A stretch of 6,037 nucleotides of DNA from Hyphomicrobiales bacterium (GCA_027031305.1 JALVRJ010000001.1:1962-7998), one strand, 5' to 3'. Counted from the stretch's first letter, positions 1-6,037 are shown. The notes: generated by a model from the sequence alone, not told the origin. A program made the numbers and translations.

Positions 1-1
1 C

Positions 2-724
<723 letters not shown>

Positions 725-736
725 ACCCGCCTCCTC

Positions 737-829
737 GTCATGCCGGCGAAAGCCGGTATCTCGTGCTGCAAACTCCTCTGCAAATGGCACGAGGCCCCGC
801 CGCGGGGCCGGAGCGAGAAAGGGAATGAC
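737..829. repeat. Palindromic intergenic element with imperfect inverted ends (REP/MITE-like)
   Basis: The element begins GTCATGCC and ends GGGAATGAC, which are near-perfect inverted ends (7 of 9 positions). Inside are a stem closed by a GAAA loop (740-747 with 752-759), a long-range pair CTCGTGC (760-766) with GCACGAG (787-793), and a GC hairpin GGCCCCG (793-799) with CGGGGCC (803-809). This folds as a multi-armed structure in DNA or RNA. Its start resembles dispersed palindromic repeats of proteobacteria, whose translation gives spurious MPAKAGI-type proteins. Copy number cannot be judged from one window, so 'repeat' rests on architecture and resemblance. Confidence 0.5.
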
Positions 830-841
830 CGGAAGATGAAA

Positions 842-878
842 CAGAAGCGCCAGCGGTGGAAAGCTGCTGGCGCTTCTG
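842..878 (-). terminator. Rho-independent-type terminator of the OmpA-lipoprotein gene
   Basis: A perfect 13-bp stem pairs CAGAAGCGCCAGC (842-854) with its reverse complement (866-878) around an 11-nt loop. It starts 32 nt past the lipoprotein stop. On the minus strand the stem is followed by TTTCATCTT, a broken T-tract. On the plus strand the stem is followed by a less T-rich sequence, so it mainly serves the minus-strand gene, but it may also stop trxB read-through. Confidence 0.75.
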
Positions 879-910
879 CTTCGAAGTGTCCTGTCGTTCC
901 CGGGCGGTCC

Positions 911-1588
911 TCAACGCGCCCGCGGGCGAATGCGGATCTCCACCCGCCGGTTCAGCGCCCGGCCTTGCTCCGTGCTGTTGTCCGCCACCGGATAACGCTC
1001 GCCGAAGCCGCGCGCGTCGATGCGCCGCGGATCCACGCCCTGCGACACCAGGTAATGCATCACCGCCGCGGCGCGGCGCTCGGAAAGCCGTTGGTTGTAT
1101 TCCGCCGATCCGGTCGAATCCGTGTGCCCGGCGATCAGCACGTCCGTCTCCGGAAAGCCGTTCAGCACCGTCGCCACCGCGTTCAGCGTGCGGAAGAAGC
1201 GCGGCTTGATGTCGGCCCGGTCGACGTCGAAGGTGATGTCGGACGGCATCACCAGGCGGATGTCGTCGCCCTCGCGCACGATGCGCACGCCGGTGCCGGC
1301 CAGCTTCTTGCGCAGCTCGGCCTCCTGGCGGTCCATGTAGGCGCCCACGCCCATGCCGGCGATGGTGCCCAGCGCCGCGCCGATGAGCGCGCCCTTGCCC
1401 GCGCCCTTGCCGCTCTTCTTGCTGGTCAGCGCGCCGACGAGCGCGCCGGTGGCGGCCCCGGCGGCCGCCCCCGCGCCGGCGCCCAGCAGCGTGTTGGAAG
1501 GCTTTTCCTCGCCCGTGTAGGGGTCTGTGGTGCATCCCGCCAGCGCCAGCGCGCCACAGACGGACAGGGCCAGAACGGTCTTCTTCAT
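911..1588 (-). CDS. OmpA-family outer-membrane lipoprotein with glycine-zipper segment (YiaD-like)
   Basis: The predicted 225-aa lipoprotein links the outer membrane to peptidoglycan. A lipoprotein signal peptide (MKKTVLALSVCGALALAGC) has lipobox LAGC with the lipidated cysteine at residue 19. Threonines follow the cysteine and there is no Asp retention signal, which fits outer-membrane sorting. Residues about 34-84 are a Gly/Ala-rich glycine zipper split by a Lys/Ser/Gly stretch. Residues about 115-225 are an OmpA C-terminal domain. D157 and R172, in GHTDSTGS and LSERRAA, have the same spacing as the diaminopimelate-binding Asp and Arg of E. coli OmpA. The ATG is supported by GAGGGGA seven bases upstream. 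The order signal, glycine zipper, OmpA domain matches E. coli YiaD, but the fold is common (Pal and other OmpA-like lipoproteins), so no symbol is given. It looks monocistronic, with its own terminator, and a terminator separates it from sat. Confidence 0.9.
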   Translation of the reverse strand: MKKTVLALSVCGALALAGCTTDPYTGEEKPSNTLLGAGAGAAAGAATGALVGALTSKKSGKGAGKGALIGAALGTIAGMGVGAYMDRQEAELRKKLAGTGVRIVREGDDIRLVMPSDITFDVDRADIKPRFFRTLNAVATVLNGFPETDVLIAGHTDSTGSAEYNQRLSERRAAAVMHYLVSQGVDPRRIDARGFGERYPVADNSTEQGRALNRRVEIRIRPRAR

Positions 1589-1595
1589 GAGTGTT

Positions 1596-1602
1596 TCCCC
1601 TC
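1596..1602 (-). promoter_or_regulatory. Ribosome binding site of the OmpA-lipoprotein gene
   Basis: On the minus strand GAGGGGA lies seven bases before the ATG at 1588-1586. It is a strong Shine-Dalgarno match and fixes the start at the beginning of the signal peptide. Confidence 0.75.
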
Positions 1603-1683
1603 GTCAGGATGAACCATGATTCGTCGTGGCATTGGCGCCTGAATGCCGGGCCTTTGCGGCGGATTTGTGGTGCCGAAACGAAC

Positions 1684-1709
1684 GACGGGGCCGCGTTCGC
1701 GGCCCCGTC
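1684..1709 (-). terminator. Terminator of sat
   Basis: An 11-bp perfect GC-rich stem pairs GACGGGGCCGC (1684-1694) with GCGGCCCCGTC (1699-1709) around the loop GTTC. It sits about 40 nt beyond the sat stop. On the minus strand it is followed by GTTCGTTTCGG, a weak T-tract. The stem is very stable, so termination or 3'-end protection of the sat transcript is likely, and it separates sat from the lipoprotein gene downstream. Confidence 0.7.
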
Positions 1710-1749
1710 ATGGTGCGTGTGGTGTCCGTGCCCGGCCAGCAGGCCCGCC

Positions 1750-2940
1750 TCAGCTCTCGTTCTTCAGCGAGGCGTAATATTCCTGCAGGATCTTCACAAC
1801 CTCCGGGCGCGAGAACTCCGGCGGGATCGGCTCGCCGGCCGCCAGCCGGCGGCGCTGCTCGGTGCCGGAGATGAGCACTCGGTCCTCCTTGCCGTGAGGG
1901 CAGGTCTTGCCCGAGGCCATGCCCATGCACTTCTTGCAGTAGAAGGTGATGTCCACCTTGAACGGCTTGGTGATCAGCGCCCCTTCCCACAGCTCGTCGA
2001 AGATGTGCTGGGCGTCGAACGGGCCATAGTAGTCGCCCACGCCGGCGTGGTCGCGCCCCACGATCAGGTGCGAGCAGCCGAAGTTCTGGCGGATCACCGC
2101 GTGCAGCAGCGCCTCGCGCGGGCCAGCGTAGCGCATCTCGATGGGATAGCCCGCCTGGATCACCGTGCCCGGCACGAAGTAGTTGTCGATCATCGCCTGG
2201 ATGGCCTTGGTGCGGATCTCGGCCGGGATGTCTCCGGGCTTGAGCTTGCCCAGCACCTGGTGGATGAACACGCCATCCAGCGTTTCCACCGCCAGCTTGG
2301 CCAGATATTCATGCGAGCGGTGCATGGGGTTGCGCGTCTGGAACGCCGCCACCTGCGACCAGCCGCGGTCCAGGAACATCGCCCGCGACTCCGCCGGACG
2401 GATGAACAGGTCCTTGTACTTCTCGGCGTAGACGCCCTCAGACAGCGCCTTCACCCGGCCCGCCAGGTTCACGTCGCCCTGATTCATCACCGACTGCACG
2501 CCCGGATGCTCAGGATCGGTGGTGCGGAACACGTGCTGGCACTCGAACTCCCTGTCCTCCTTGCTCAGCGCATATTTCTCGCTCACCTCCATCACCGCCA
2601 TGATGGTGCCGGTTTCCGGGTCCACCAGCGCCACCTCTTCTCCCTCGTTGATGGAATCGGCGATATCCTTGTCCACCGGGCAGGTGATGGGGATGGGCCA
2701 GAACAGGCCGGAAGAGGTCTTCATGTCGCGGCACACGCCCTCCCAGTCGGCGCGGTTCATGAAGCCGGTCAGCGGCGTGTAGGCGCCCATGGCGAACATG
2801 GACACGTCCGACACCTCGCGCGAGCGCAGCGGTACCTTCTTGAGGTTCTCGGCATGTTTCAGTTCGTCGGCGCGTTCCAGCTCCGGCAGCAGCAGCGGCA
2901 TGACCTCGTCAGAGCCATGCGGTGGCACCAGTTTGGACAT
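1750..2940 (-). CDS. sat: Sulfate adenylyltransferase (ATP sulfurylase), dissimilatory homo-oligomeric type
   Basis: The 396-aa enzyme interconverts ATP plus sulfate with APS plus pyrophosphate. Next to aprMBA it is expected to run towards sulfate and ATP, the energy-conserving last step of sulfur oxidation in the cytoplasm. Visible are the N-terminal PUA-like part with [12 protein letters not shown] (about 55-66), the nucleotide-binding [11 protein letters not shown] (201-211), GRDHAG (295-300), and the C-terminal [10 protein letters not shown]...FSRPEV block (357-381). C335, C338, C347 and H349 form a Cys/His cluster like the zinc site of the Thermus and related bacterial enzymes. There is no APS-kinase fusion, and the length fits the single-domain family rather than the CysD/CysN heterodimer used in assimilation. 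The ATG at 2940 is chosen because AGGGAG lies eight bases upstream and the family N-terminus begins there. The frame is open 88 codons further upstream, but that translation is Arg/Pro/Gly-rich and not protein-like. Confidence 0.96.
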   Translation of the reverse strand: MSKLVPPHGSDEVMPLLLPELERADELKHAENLKKVPLRSREVSDVSMFAMGAYTPLTGFMNRADWEGVCRDMKTSSGLFWPIPITCPVDKDIADSINEGEEVALVDPETGTIMAVMEVSEKYALSKEDREFECQHVFRTTDPEHPGVQSVMNQGDVNLAGRVKALSEGVYAEKYKDLFIRPAESRAMFLDRGWSQVAAFQTRNPMHRSHEYLAKLAVETLDGVFIHQVLGKLKPGDIPAEIRTKAIQAMIDNYFVPGTVIQAGYPIEMRYAGPREALLHAVIRQNFGCSHLIVGRDHAGVGDYYGPFDAQHIFDELWEGALITKPFKVDITFYCKKCMGMASGKTCPHGKEDRVLISGTEQRRRLAAGEPIPPEFSRPEVVKILQEYYASLKNES

Positions 2941-2948
2941 TTTGAAGT

Positions 2949-2954
2949 CTCCCT
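2949..2954 (-). promoter_or_regulatory. Ribosome binding site of sat
   Basis: AGGGAG on the minus strand lies eight bases before ATG 2940-2938. It decides the start against an in-frame extension reaching 3204. Confidence 0.75.
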
Positions 2955-3170
2955 CTCTCGTGTGAATGTTCCCGGGCTGGCCGGGGCGTCTCCCCCCGCC
3001 TGGGTCCCCTCGGGTGGCTCCGGCGCGCCGCTCCGCCGGCGGCGGACGTGGGGCGCGTCCGGCAAATGAGCCCGCCAAGCCTTTAGCATTCCGGCGTGCC
3101 GCTGCAAATGCCAAAATTGTGCTGTCTCCCCGAGGGGTTGAAAACCGGCCGTGAATGCCACGCCGCGAGT

Positions 3171-3189
3171 ATGACGCCAAACACGTCAT
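3171..3189. promoter_or_regulatory. Dyad ATGACG-N7-CGTCAT, candidate operator
   Basis: Perfect 6-bp arms flank a 7-nt spacer. It is the first of four dyads in the middle of the sat/aprM divergent region, on the sat side. The dyad is read directly; operator function is inferred from location. Confidence 0.35.
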
Positions 3190-3223
3190 CACCTGTTGCG
3201 ACAAAAGCTCTGCGCCGCAGCCA

Positions 3224-3237
3224 CATCACCGGTGATG
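3224..3237. promoter_or_regulatory. Perfect 14-bp palindrome CATCACCGGTGATG, candidate operator
   Basis: This is a gapless perfect palindrome in the divergent intergenic region, about 100 bp upstream of the aprM-facing promoter candidate. Such symmetry is typical of a dimeric repressor or activator site. I do not recognise the regulator. The half-site CATCACC is repeated at 3187-3193. Confidence 0.45.
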
Positions 3238-3305
3238 AATGTCGCCCGCACCGTGTTGGAAATGCCAAAACGCCATGCAAACAGGCGCTTGGCGTCGTCA
3301 TGCGC

Positions 3306-3319
3306 ATATTTCGTAATAT
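3306..3319. promoter_or_regulatory. AT-rich inverted repeat ATATT-TCGT-AATAT flanked by CGCATAT direct repeats
   Basis: Five-base arms flank a four-base spacer. They lie within a short AT-rich island bracketed by two exact CGCATAT copies (3303-3309 and 3321-3327, period 18). The island is just upstream of the aprM-facing -35 candidate. AT-rich dyads of this kind are used by ArsR-type sulfur-responsive repressors such as BigR, but assignment to that family is only a suggestion. Confidence 0.4.
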
Positions 3320-3333
3320 TCGCATATGTCCCC

Positions 3334-3362
3334 TTTTCAGCCTTCGGCATACATGCTATAGA
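3334..3362 (+). promoter_or_regulatory. Candidate sigma-70 promoter for aprMBA with extended -10
   Basis: TTTTCA (3334-3339, 4 of 6 to the -35 consensus) and TATAGA (3357-3362, 4 of 6 to -10) are separated by exactly 17 bp, and TGC just before the -10 gives an extended -10. It is the best promoter-like match I found facing aprM. Transcription would start near 3369 and give a leader of about 420 nt. Confidence 0.4.
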
Positions 3363-3451
3363 CCTGCCGCAAGCGTCGGAGTCTTCCTGTTTTGCGCGTC
3401 CCTGGCGGATGATGGGGCCGGGACAGGCGGGCCAGGCGCCAAGAGGGAGAA

Positions 3452-3476
3452 ACTGCGCCACCAGGGTGGCGGCAGT
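3452..3476 (+). other. Leader hairpin upstream of aprM
   Basis: ACTGCGCCAC pairs with GTGGCG(G)CAGT around the loop CAGG, giving ten base pairs with one bulged G. Further stems follow: GCACGA-GGCA-TCGTGC (3509-3524), GCCACC-N5-GGTGGC (3554-3570) and CGCTCC-TTGC-GGAGTG (3599-3614). None is followed by a T-run, so they are not simple terminators. Together they suggest a structured 5' leader, although stems are common by chance in GC-rich DNA. Confidence 0.3.
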
Positions 3477-3705
3477 CGGCAGGGAGAGGCAGTCGCCGGC
3501 AAAGGGGGGCACGAGGCATCGTGCAGACCATCTCCAGCGGCATTGCTTCGGCTGCCACCGTGGCGGTGGCGGACGGTGCCGGATGATCATGGCCAATGCG
3601 CTCCTTGCGGAGTGGCGTTGGCGTTTGTGGTGTCCGCCATGCCGGCTGCGGCCGCAACGGGGCTAGGGATGATGAGGATTTTCTGGCGGGGGCTAGGGGC
3701 GTTCC

Positions 3706-3774
3706 GTGCATCCGGTCATCGGGGCGGACAACATCCTCGAGGCCCTGCACCTGACGCCGACAACTGAAAGCTAA
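3706..3774 (+). CDS. Possible 22-codon leader ORF directly upstream of aprM
   Basis: A GTG start is preceded by AGGGG six bases upstream and opens a short frame starting VHPVIGADNILEAL and ending at TAA 3772-3774. Its codons mostly end in G or C, as in the neighbouring genes. Its stop overlaps the aprM Shine-Dalgarno (AAGGGGA, 3773-3779), an arrangement compatible with translational coupling. It could instead be the tail of a decayed gene or chance. I recognise no family. Confidence 0.25.
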   Translation: MHPVIGADNILEALHLTPTTES

Positions 3775-3779
3775 GGGGA
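3773..3779 (+). promoter_or_regulatory. Ribosome binding site of aprM
   Basis: AAGGGGA lies ten bases before ATG 3790 and overlaps the stop codon of the small upstream frame. It supports the aprM start at the family N-terminus. Confidence 0.7.
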
Positions 3780-3789
3780 TTCTGTAGCA

Positions 3790-4611
3790 ATGATCACGAC
3801 CAATCCATTCGCCGGGCTCGCCGAGCTCGGAATCACGCCGGGAATGATGCAGGCGTTCGTCGTCCTCATGGTTCTGGCGGTGGTGGTGGGCGTTATCCTC
3901 GATGTGCTCCACAAGAAAAGCCACAAGTATTTCTTCGAGCACGAGGAGCGCATGAAGAAGCTGGCCACGCGCGAGCTGAGCTCGGCCGAGAAGACCAGCA
4001 TGTTGATCCAGACCATCACCAGCGAGGTGCTCACCTCCTCCGAGTTCCACAACCCGAAGCGTCGTTTCGCACACCTGCTGAAGATGTACGGTTTCGTGCT
4101 GTTCGTGCTGTCCAGCGCCGTGCTTATCTTTGCCTATCCGACCACGGCGAACGCTCCCTTCTGGTCTTTCCTGTGGCATCTGGGCGCGCTGATGGTGATC
4201 GTTGGCGGCTACTGGTTCTTCTTCTCCCTGCGCGTCGACGTGCAGTCGGAGGGTAACCAGTGGTGGAACCTGAAGAAGCGCGACCTGTTCATCGTCTCTC
4301 TGCTGGCCACCGTCACCTTCGGCCTGCTGTGGTCGCTGTTCGGCACGGTGGTGCTGTTCGGACTGTTCATCATCTCCACCGTGGTGCTGTTCGGTTCCGT
4401 CTACTGGTCGAAGTTCGCGCACATGTTCTTCAAGCCGGCTGCCGCCTACCAGAAGCGCAAGCTGATGGCCGATGGTTCGCGCGAGAACCTGCCGCCGTTC
4501 TATCGCCGCGCGGACGTGCTCGATCAGTCCACCATGGACTTGGTGCGCGACATTCCGAAGGATCAGAAGTTCGGCCTGTGCATCATGAAGGACGAACCCA
4601 AGCATTACTGA
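3790..4611 (+). CDS. aprM: AprM, membrane anchor / electron carrier for APS reductase
   Basis: This 273-aa integral membrane protein is encoded immediately upstream of aprBA. In sulfur oxidisers AprM is proposed to hold AprBA at the cytoplasmic membrane and pass its electrons to the quinone pool. Hydrophobic segments lie at about residues 20-40, 97-115, 124-147, 166-184 and 186-206, so about five helices. A charged, helical, soluble stretch (about 41-95, KKSHKYFFEHEERMKKL) follows helix 1, and the hydrophilic C-terminal tail (about 207-273) could contact AprB. H95, H130 and H211 are at or near membrane segments and could be haem or quinone ligands; this is inference. There is no signal peptide and no iron-sulfur cysteine motif. 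The RBS is good. A gap of 46 nt separates it from aprB, so the three genes probably form one operon. The call rests on gene order as well as sequence resemblance. Confidence 0.9.
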   Translation: MITTNPFAGLAELGITPGMMQAFVVLMVLAVVVGVILDVLHKKSHKYFFEHEERMKKLATRELSSAEKTSMLIQTITSEVLTSSEFHNPKRRFAHLLKMYGFVLFVLSSAVLIFAYPTTANAPFWSFLWHLGALMVIVGGYWFFFSLRVDVQSEGNQWWNLKKRDLFIVSLLATVTFGLLWSLFGTVVLFGLFIISTVVLFGSVYWSKFAHMFFKPAAAYQKRKLMADGSRENLPPFYRRADVLDQSTMDLVRDIPKDQKFGLCIMKDEPKHY

Positions 4612-4657
4612 TCGAGCGGGAATGAAGGGAAGTTTCATCAAGAGGGGAAGCTGAGAA

Positions 4658-5137
4658 ATGCCCACTTTTGTCTACATGACCCGGTGCGACGGATGCGGCT
4701 ACTGCGTCGACATCTGTCCGTCCGACATCATGCACATCGACGACACTTGGCGTCGCGCCTACAACCTCGAGCCGGACATGTGCTGGGAGTGCTACTCCTG
4801 CGTCAAGGCCTGTCCGATGCACGCCATTGACGTTCGCGGCTATGCCGACTTCTGTCCGCTGGGCCACGCCGTGCGCGTGCACCGCGACGAGGAGGAAGGC
4901 ATCATCGCCTGGCGCATCAAGTTCCGCAGCGGCCGCATCAAGGATTTGGTGGCGCCGATCACCACCAAGCCGTGGGGCAAGTTCATTCCCGACCTCAAGC
5001 AGGTCGCGCCGCCCACGGAGGAGCAGCGCAAGAGCCAGCTCTTGTTCAACGAACCGAAATACATCCGGCTTGACGACGGCGATCTGTACACGCTGGAGTC
5101 GCAGGGGCTGAAGATGAGGCAGGGAGTGTACTACTGA
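4658..5137 (+). CDS. aprB: Adenylylsulfate reductase beta subunit (two [4Fe-4S] clusters)
   Basis: This 159-aa ferredoxin-like subunit relays electrons between the FAD of AprA and AprM in the membrane. Two cluster motifs are complete: C10-x2-C13-x2-C16-x3-C20-P and C42-x2-C45-x2-C48-x3-C52-P. The tryptophan after C42 (W43) appears to correspond to the conserved Trp of Archaeoglobus AprB that lies by the first cluster. After the ferredoxin fold (about 1-65) comes a beta-rich segment (RVHRDEEEGIIAWRIKFRSG) and a long tail ending GLKMRQGVYY, which in known structures wraps around the alpha subunit. The length is normal for the family. AGGGG lies ten bases before the ATG. The TGA stop shares its A with the aprA ATG (TGATG), so the two subunits are translationally coupled. 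Confidence 0.97.
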   Translation: MPTFVYMTRCDGCGYCVDICPSDIMHIDDTWRRAYNLEPDMCWECYSCVKACPMHAIDVRGYADFCPLGHAVRVHRDEEEGIIAWRIKFRSGRIKDLVAPITTKPWGKFIPDLKQVAPPTEEQRKSQLLFNEPKYIRLDDGDLYTLESQGLKMRQGVYY

Positions 5138-6037
5138 TGGCTTACAAGACTATCGTCGTCGACAACATCGACATCCTGGTGGTTGGCGCCGGCTTGAGCG
5201 GCACGGGTGCCGCGTGGGAGGCGCGCTACTGGGGACAGGACAAGAAGATCGTCATCGCCGAAAAGGCCAACATCTACCGTTCCGGCGCCGTGGCCATGGG
5301 CCTGTATGCCATCAACTGCTACATGGGCACGCGCTTTGGCGAGAACAACCCCGAGGACCACGTGCGCTATGCCCGTAACGACCTGATGGGCATCGTGCGC
5401 GAGGACCTGCTGTTCGACATGGCGCGCCACGTCGACTCGGCGGTGCATCAGTTCGAGGAATGGGGCCTGCCCATCATGCGCGACCCGGAAACGGGCAAGT
5501 ACCAGCGCGAGGGCAAGTGGCAGATCATGATCCACGGCGAGTCCTACAAGCCCATCGTGGCCATGGCCGCCATGAAATCAGCGGACAAGGTCTACAACCG
5601 CATCTGCGTCACGCATCTGCTGATGGACGAGGCCAAGGAGAACCGCGTGGCGGGTGCCGTGGGCTTCAACGTCCGCACCGGTGACTTCTATGTCTTCAAG
5701 TCCAAGACCGTCATCGTCACCGCCGGCGGCGCGTCCATGATCTACAAGCCGCGCTCCACCGGCGAGGGCTCGGGTCGCGTGTGGTATGCCCCGTGGTCGT
5801 CCGGTTCCGCCTATGGTCTGCTCATCCAGGCGGGCGCGAAGATGACCCAGATGGAAAACCGCATCGTGCTGGCCCGCTTCAAGGACGGCTACGGTCCGGT
5901 GGGCGCCTACTTCCTCCATCTGAAGACCTACACCCAGAACGCCTATGGCGAGGAATACGAGTCCCACTGGTACGACGAGCTGAAGAAGATGGTGGGCGAG
6001 TACATCGACCACCATCTTCTTCAGCTCGTCGTACCAG
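5137..6037 (+). CDS. aprA: Adenylylsulfate reductase alpha subunit, N-terminal part; 3' end outside window
   Basis: This FAD-containing catalytic subunit interconverts sulfite plus AMP with APS, running towards APS in sulfur oxidisers. About 290 reliable residues are present of roughly 620-650. The N-terminal dinucleotide fold has GAGLSG (17-22) and an acidic strand end (IAEKANIYRSGAVAMGLYA). The FAD-domain signature VTAGGASMIYKPRS and the family block ARFKDGYGPVGAYFLHLK follow. W216 and R247 are spaced like W234 and R265 of Archaeoglobus AprA, which contact FAD and substrate; the His at its position 398 lies beyond the window. AGGGAG ten bases before the ATG, inside aprB, serves translation. 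From about 6009 onward the bases are the exact reverse complement of 5967-5995, so the last nine or so codons (reading HHLLQLVVP) are probably not genuine AprA. Confidence 0.95.
   Translation, partial: MAYKTIVVDNIDILVVGAGLSGTGAAWEARYWGQDKKIVIAEKANIYRSGAVAMGLYAINCYMGTRFGENNPEDHVRYARNDLMGIVREDLLFDMARHVDSAVHQFEEWGLPIMRDPETGKYQREGKWQIMIHGESYKPIVAMAAMKSADKVYNRICVTHLLMDEAKENRVAGAVGFNVRTGDFYVFKSKTVIVTAGGASMIYKPRSTGEGSGRVWYAPWSSGSAYGLLIQAGAKMTQMENRIVLARFKDGYGPVGAYFLHLKTYTQNAYGEEYESHWYDELKKMVGEYIDHHLLQLVVP
5967..6037. repeat. Perfect 29-bp inverted repeat at the window end, probable fold-back artefact
   Basis: Bases 5967-5995 and 6009-6037 are exact reverse complements with a 13-nt loop (5996-6008). 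The right arm stops at the last base of the sequence. The left arm is ordinary aprA coding sequence (HWYDELKKMVG), while the right arm gives non-family residues. A chimeric fold-back read at a contig edge explains this better than a biological hairpin. Confidence 0.9.

Larger units (their letters stand above)
2941..3789. other. Long divergent intergenic region between sat and aprM
   Basis: About 850 bp carry no recognisable full-length gene on either strand. The sat-proximal part (about 2980-3065) is very GC-rich and includes the hairpin TCCGCC-GGC-GGCGGA at 3032-3046, which would lie in the sat leader. The middle (about 3100-3362) is less GC-rich, with several dyads, an AT-rich block and a promoter-like site facing aprM. 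The aprM-proximal part (about 3370-3789) is GC-rich, holds several hairpins and has short coding-like stretches in different frames. Open frames crossing it have compositions typical of antisense or GC-rich noise. No confident minus-strand promoter for sat was found. Confidence 0.75.

Noticed and set aside
740..759. GAAA-loop hairpin after trxB as a trxB terminator
   Set aside because: No T-run follows on the plus strand, and it is better explained as part of the palindromic element.
738..1612. Long frames on both strands over the lipoprotein gene and the repeat, including one starting MPAKAGIS
   Set aside because: The lipoprotein frame has a signal peptide, lipobox and OmpA domain; the others are low-complexity shadows, and MPAKAGIS is a repeat-derived artefact.
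1591..3069. 492-codon plus-strand frame opposite sat
   Set aside because: It is the antisense shadow of sat; GC-rich genes often have long open antisense frames.
3080..3160. Possible minus-strand sat promoter (TTGGCA or TTTTCA with AT-rich partners)
   Set aside because: The -10 partners match poorly and no sigma-54 spacing fits, so no sat promoter can be placed with confidence.
2941..3204. In-frame N-terminal extension of sat (88 codons)
   Set aside because: The translation is Arg/Gly/Pro-rich, the family N-terminus starts at MSKL, and a good ribosome binding site lies before ATG 2940.
3537..3560. CFGCH motif resembling a c-type haem site in the frame 3196-3666
   Set aside because: It stands alone in an Arg-rich, compositionally odd frame without a signal peptide or cytochrome fold, so it is most likely chance.
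3337..4665. 442-codon minus-strand frame opposite aprM
   Set aside because: It is antisense to the well-supported aprM, rich in His, Gln and Arg as expected of a shadow frame, and matches no family I know.

Overview
The window is GC-rich bacterial DNA and most likely comes from a sulfur-oxidising proteobacterium. Two gene neighbourhoods are present. The left part (1-1588) is housekeeping: the 3' part of a thioredoxin reductase gene (trxB, plus strand) converges on a gene for an OmpA-domain outer-membrane lipoprotein (minus strand). The short gap between them holds a repeat-like palindromic element and a strong terminator hairpin. The style of TrxB and the repeat, which reads MPAKAGIS in one frame, suggest an alphaproteobacterium, possibly Rhodospirillales-like. 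That placement is an impression from memory and was not tested.

The right part (1684-6037) is a dissimilatory sulfur-oxidation locus. sat (ATP sulfurylase, minus strand, with its own terminator) is divergent from aprM-aprB-aprA (plus strand), which encode a membrane anchor and the two subunits of adenylylsulfate (APS) reductase. In sulfur oxidisers AprBA runs in reverse and makes APS from sulfite and AMP, AprM is thought to pass the electrons to the membrane quinone pool, and Sat converts APS plus pyrophosphate to sulfate and ATP. The presence of aprM rather than the qmo genes of sulfate reducers is what points to oxidation. The aprB stop and aprA start share one base.

The two arms are separated by an unusually long intergenic region of about 850 bp (2941-3789). 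Its middle holds a cluster of four dyads, an AT-rich block and a candidate extended -10 promoter facing aprM. That promoter would give aprM a leader of about 420 nt, with several hairpins and a possible 22-codon leader ORF whose stop overlaps the aprM ribosome binding site. No convincing full gene lies there.

The last 71 bases form a perfect 29-bp inverted repeat that stops exactly at the window end. This looks like a fold-back assembly or library artefact. The aprA reading should be trusted only to about position 6008.
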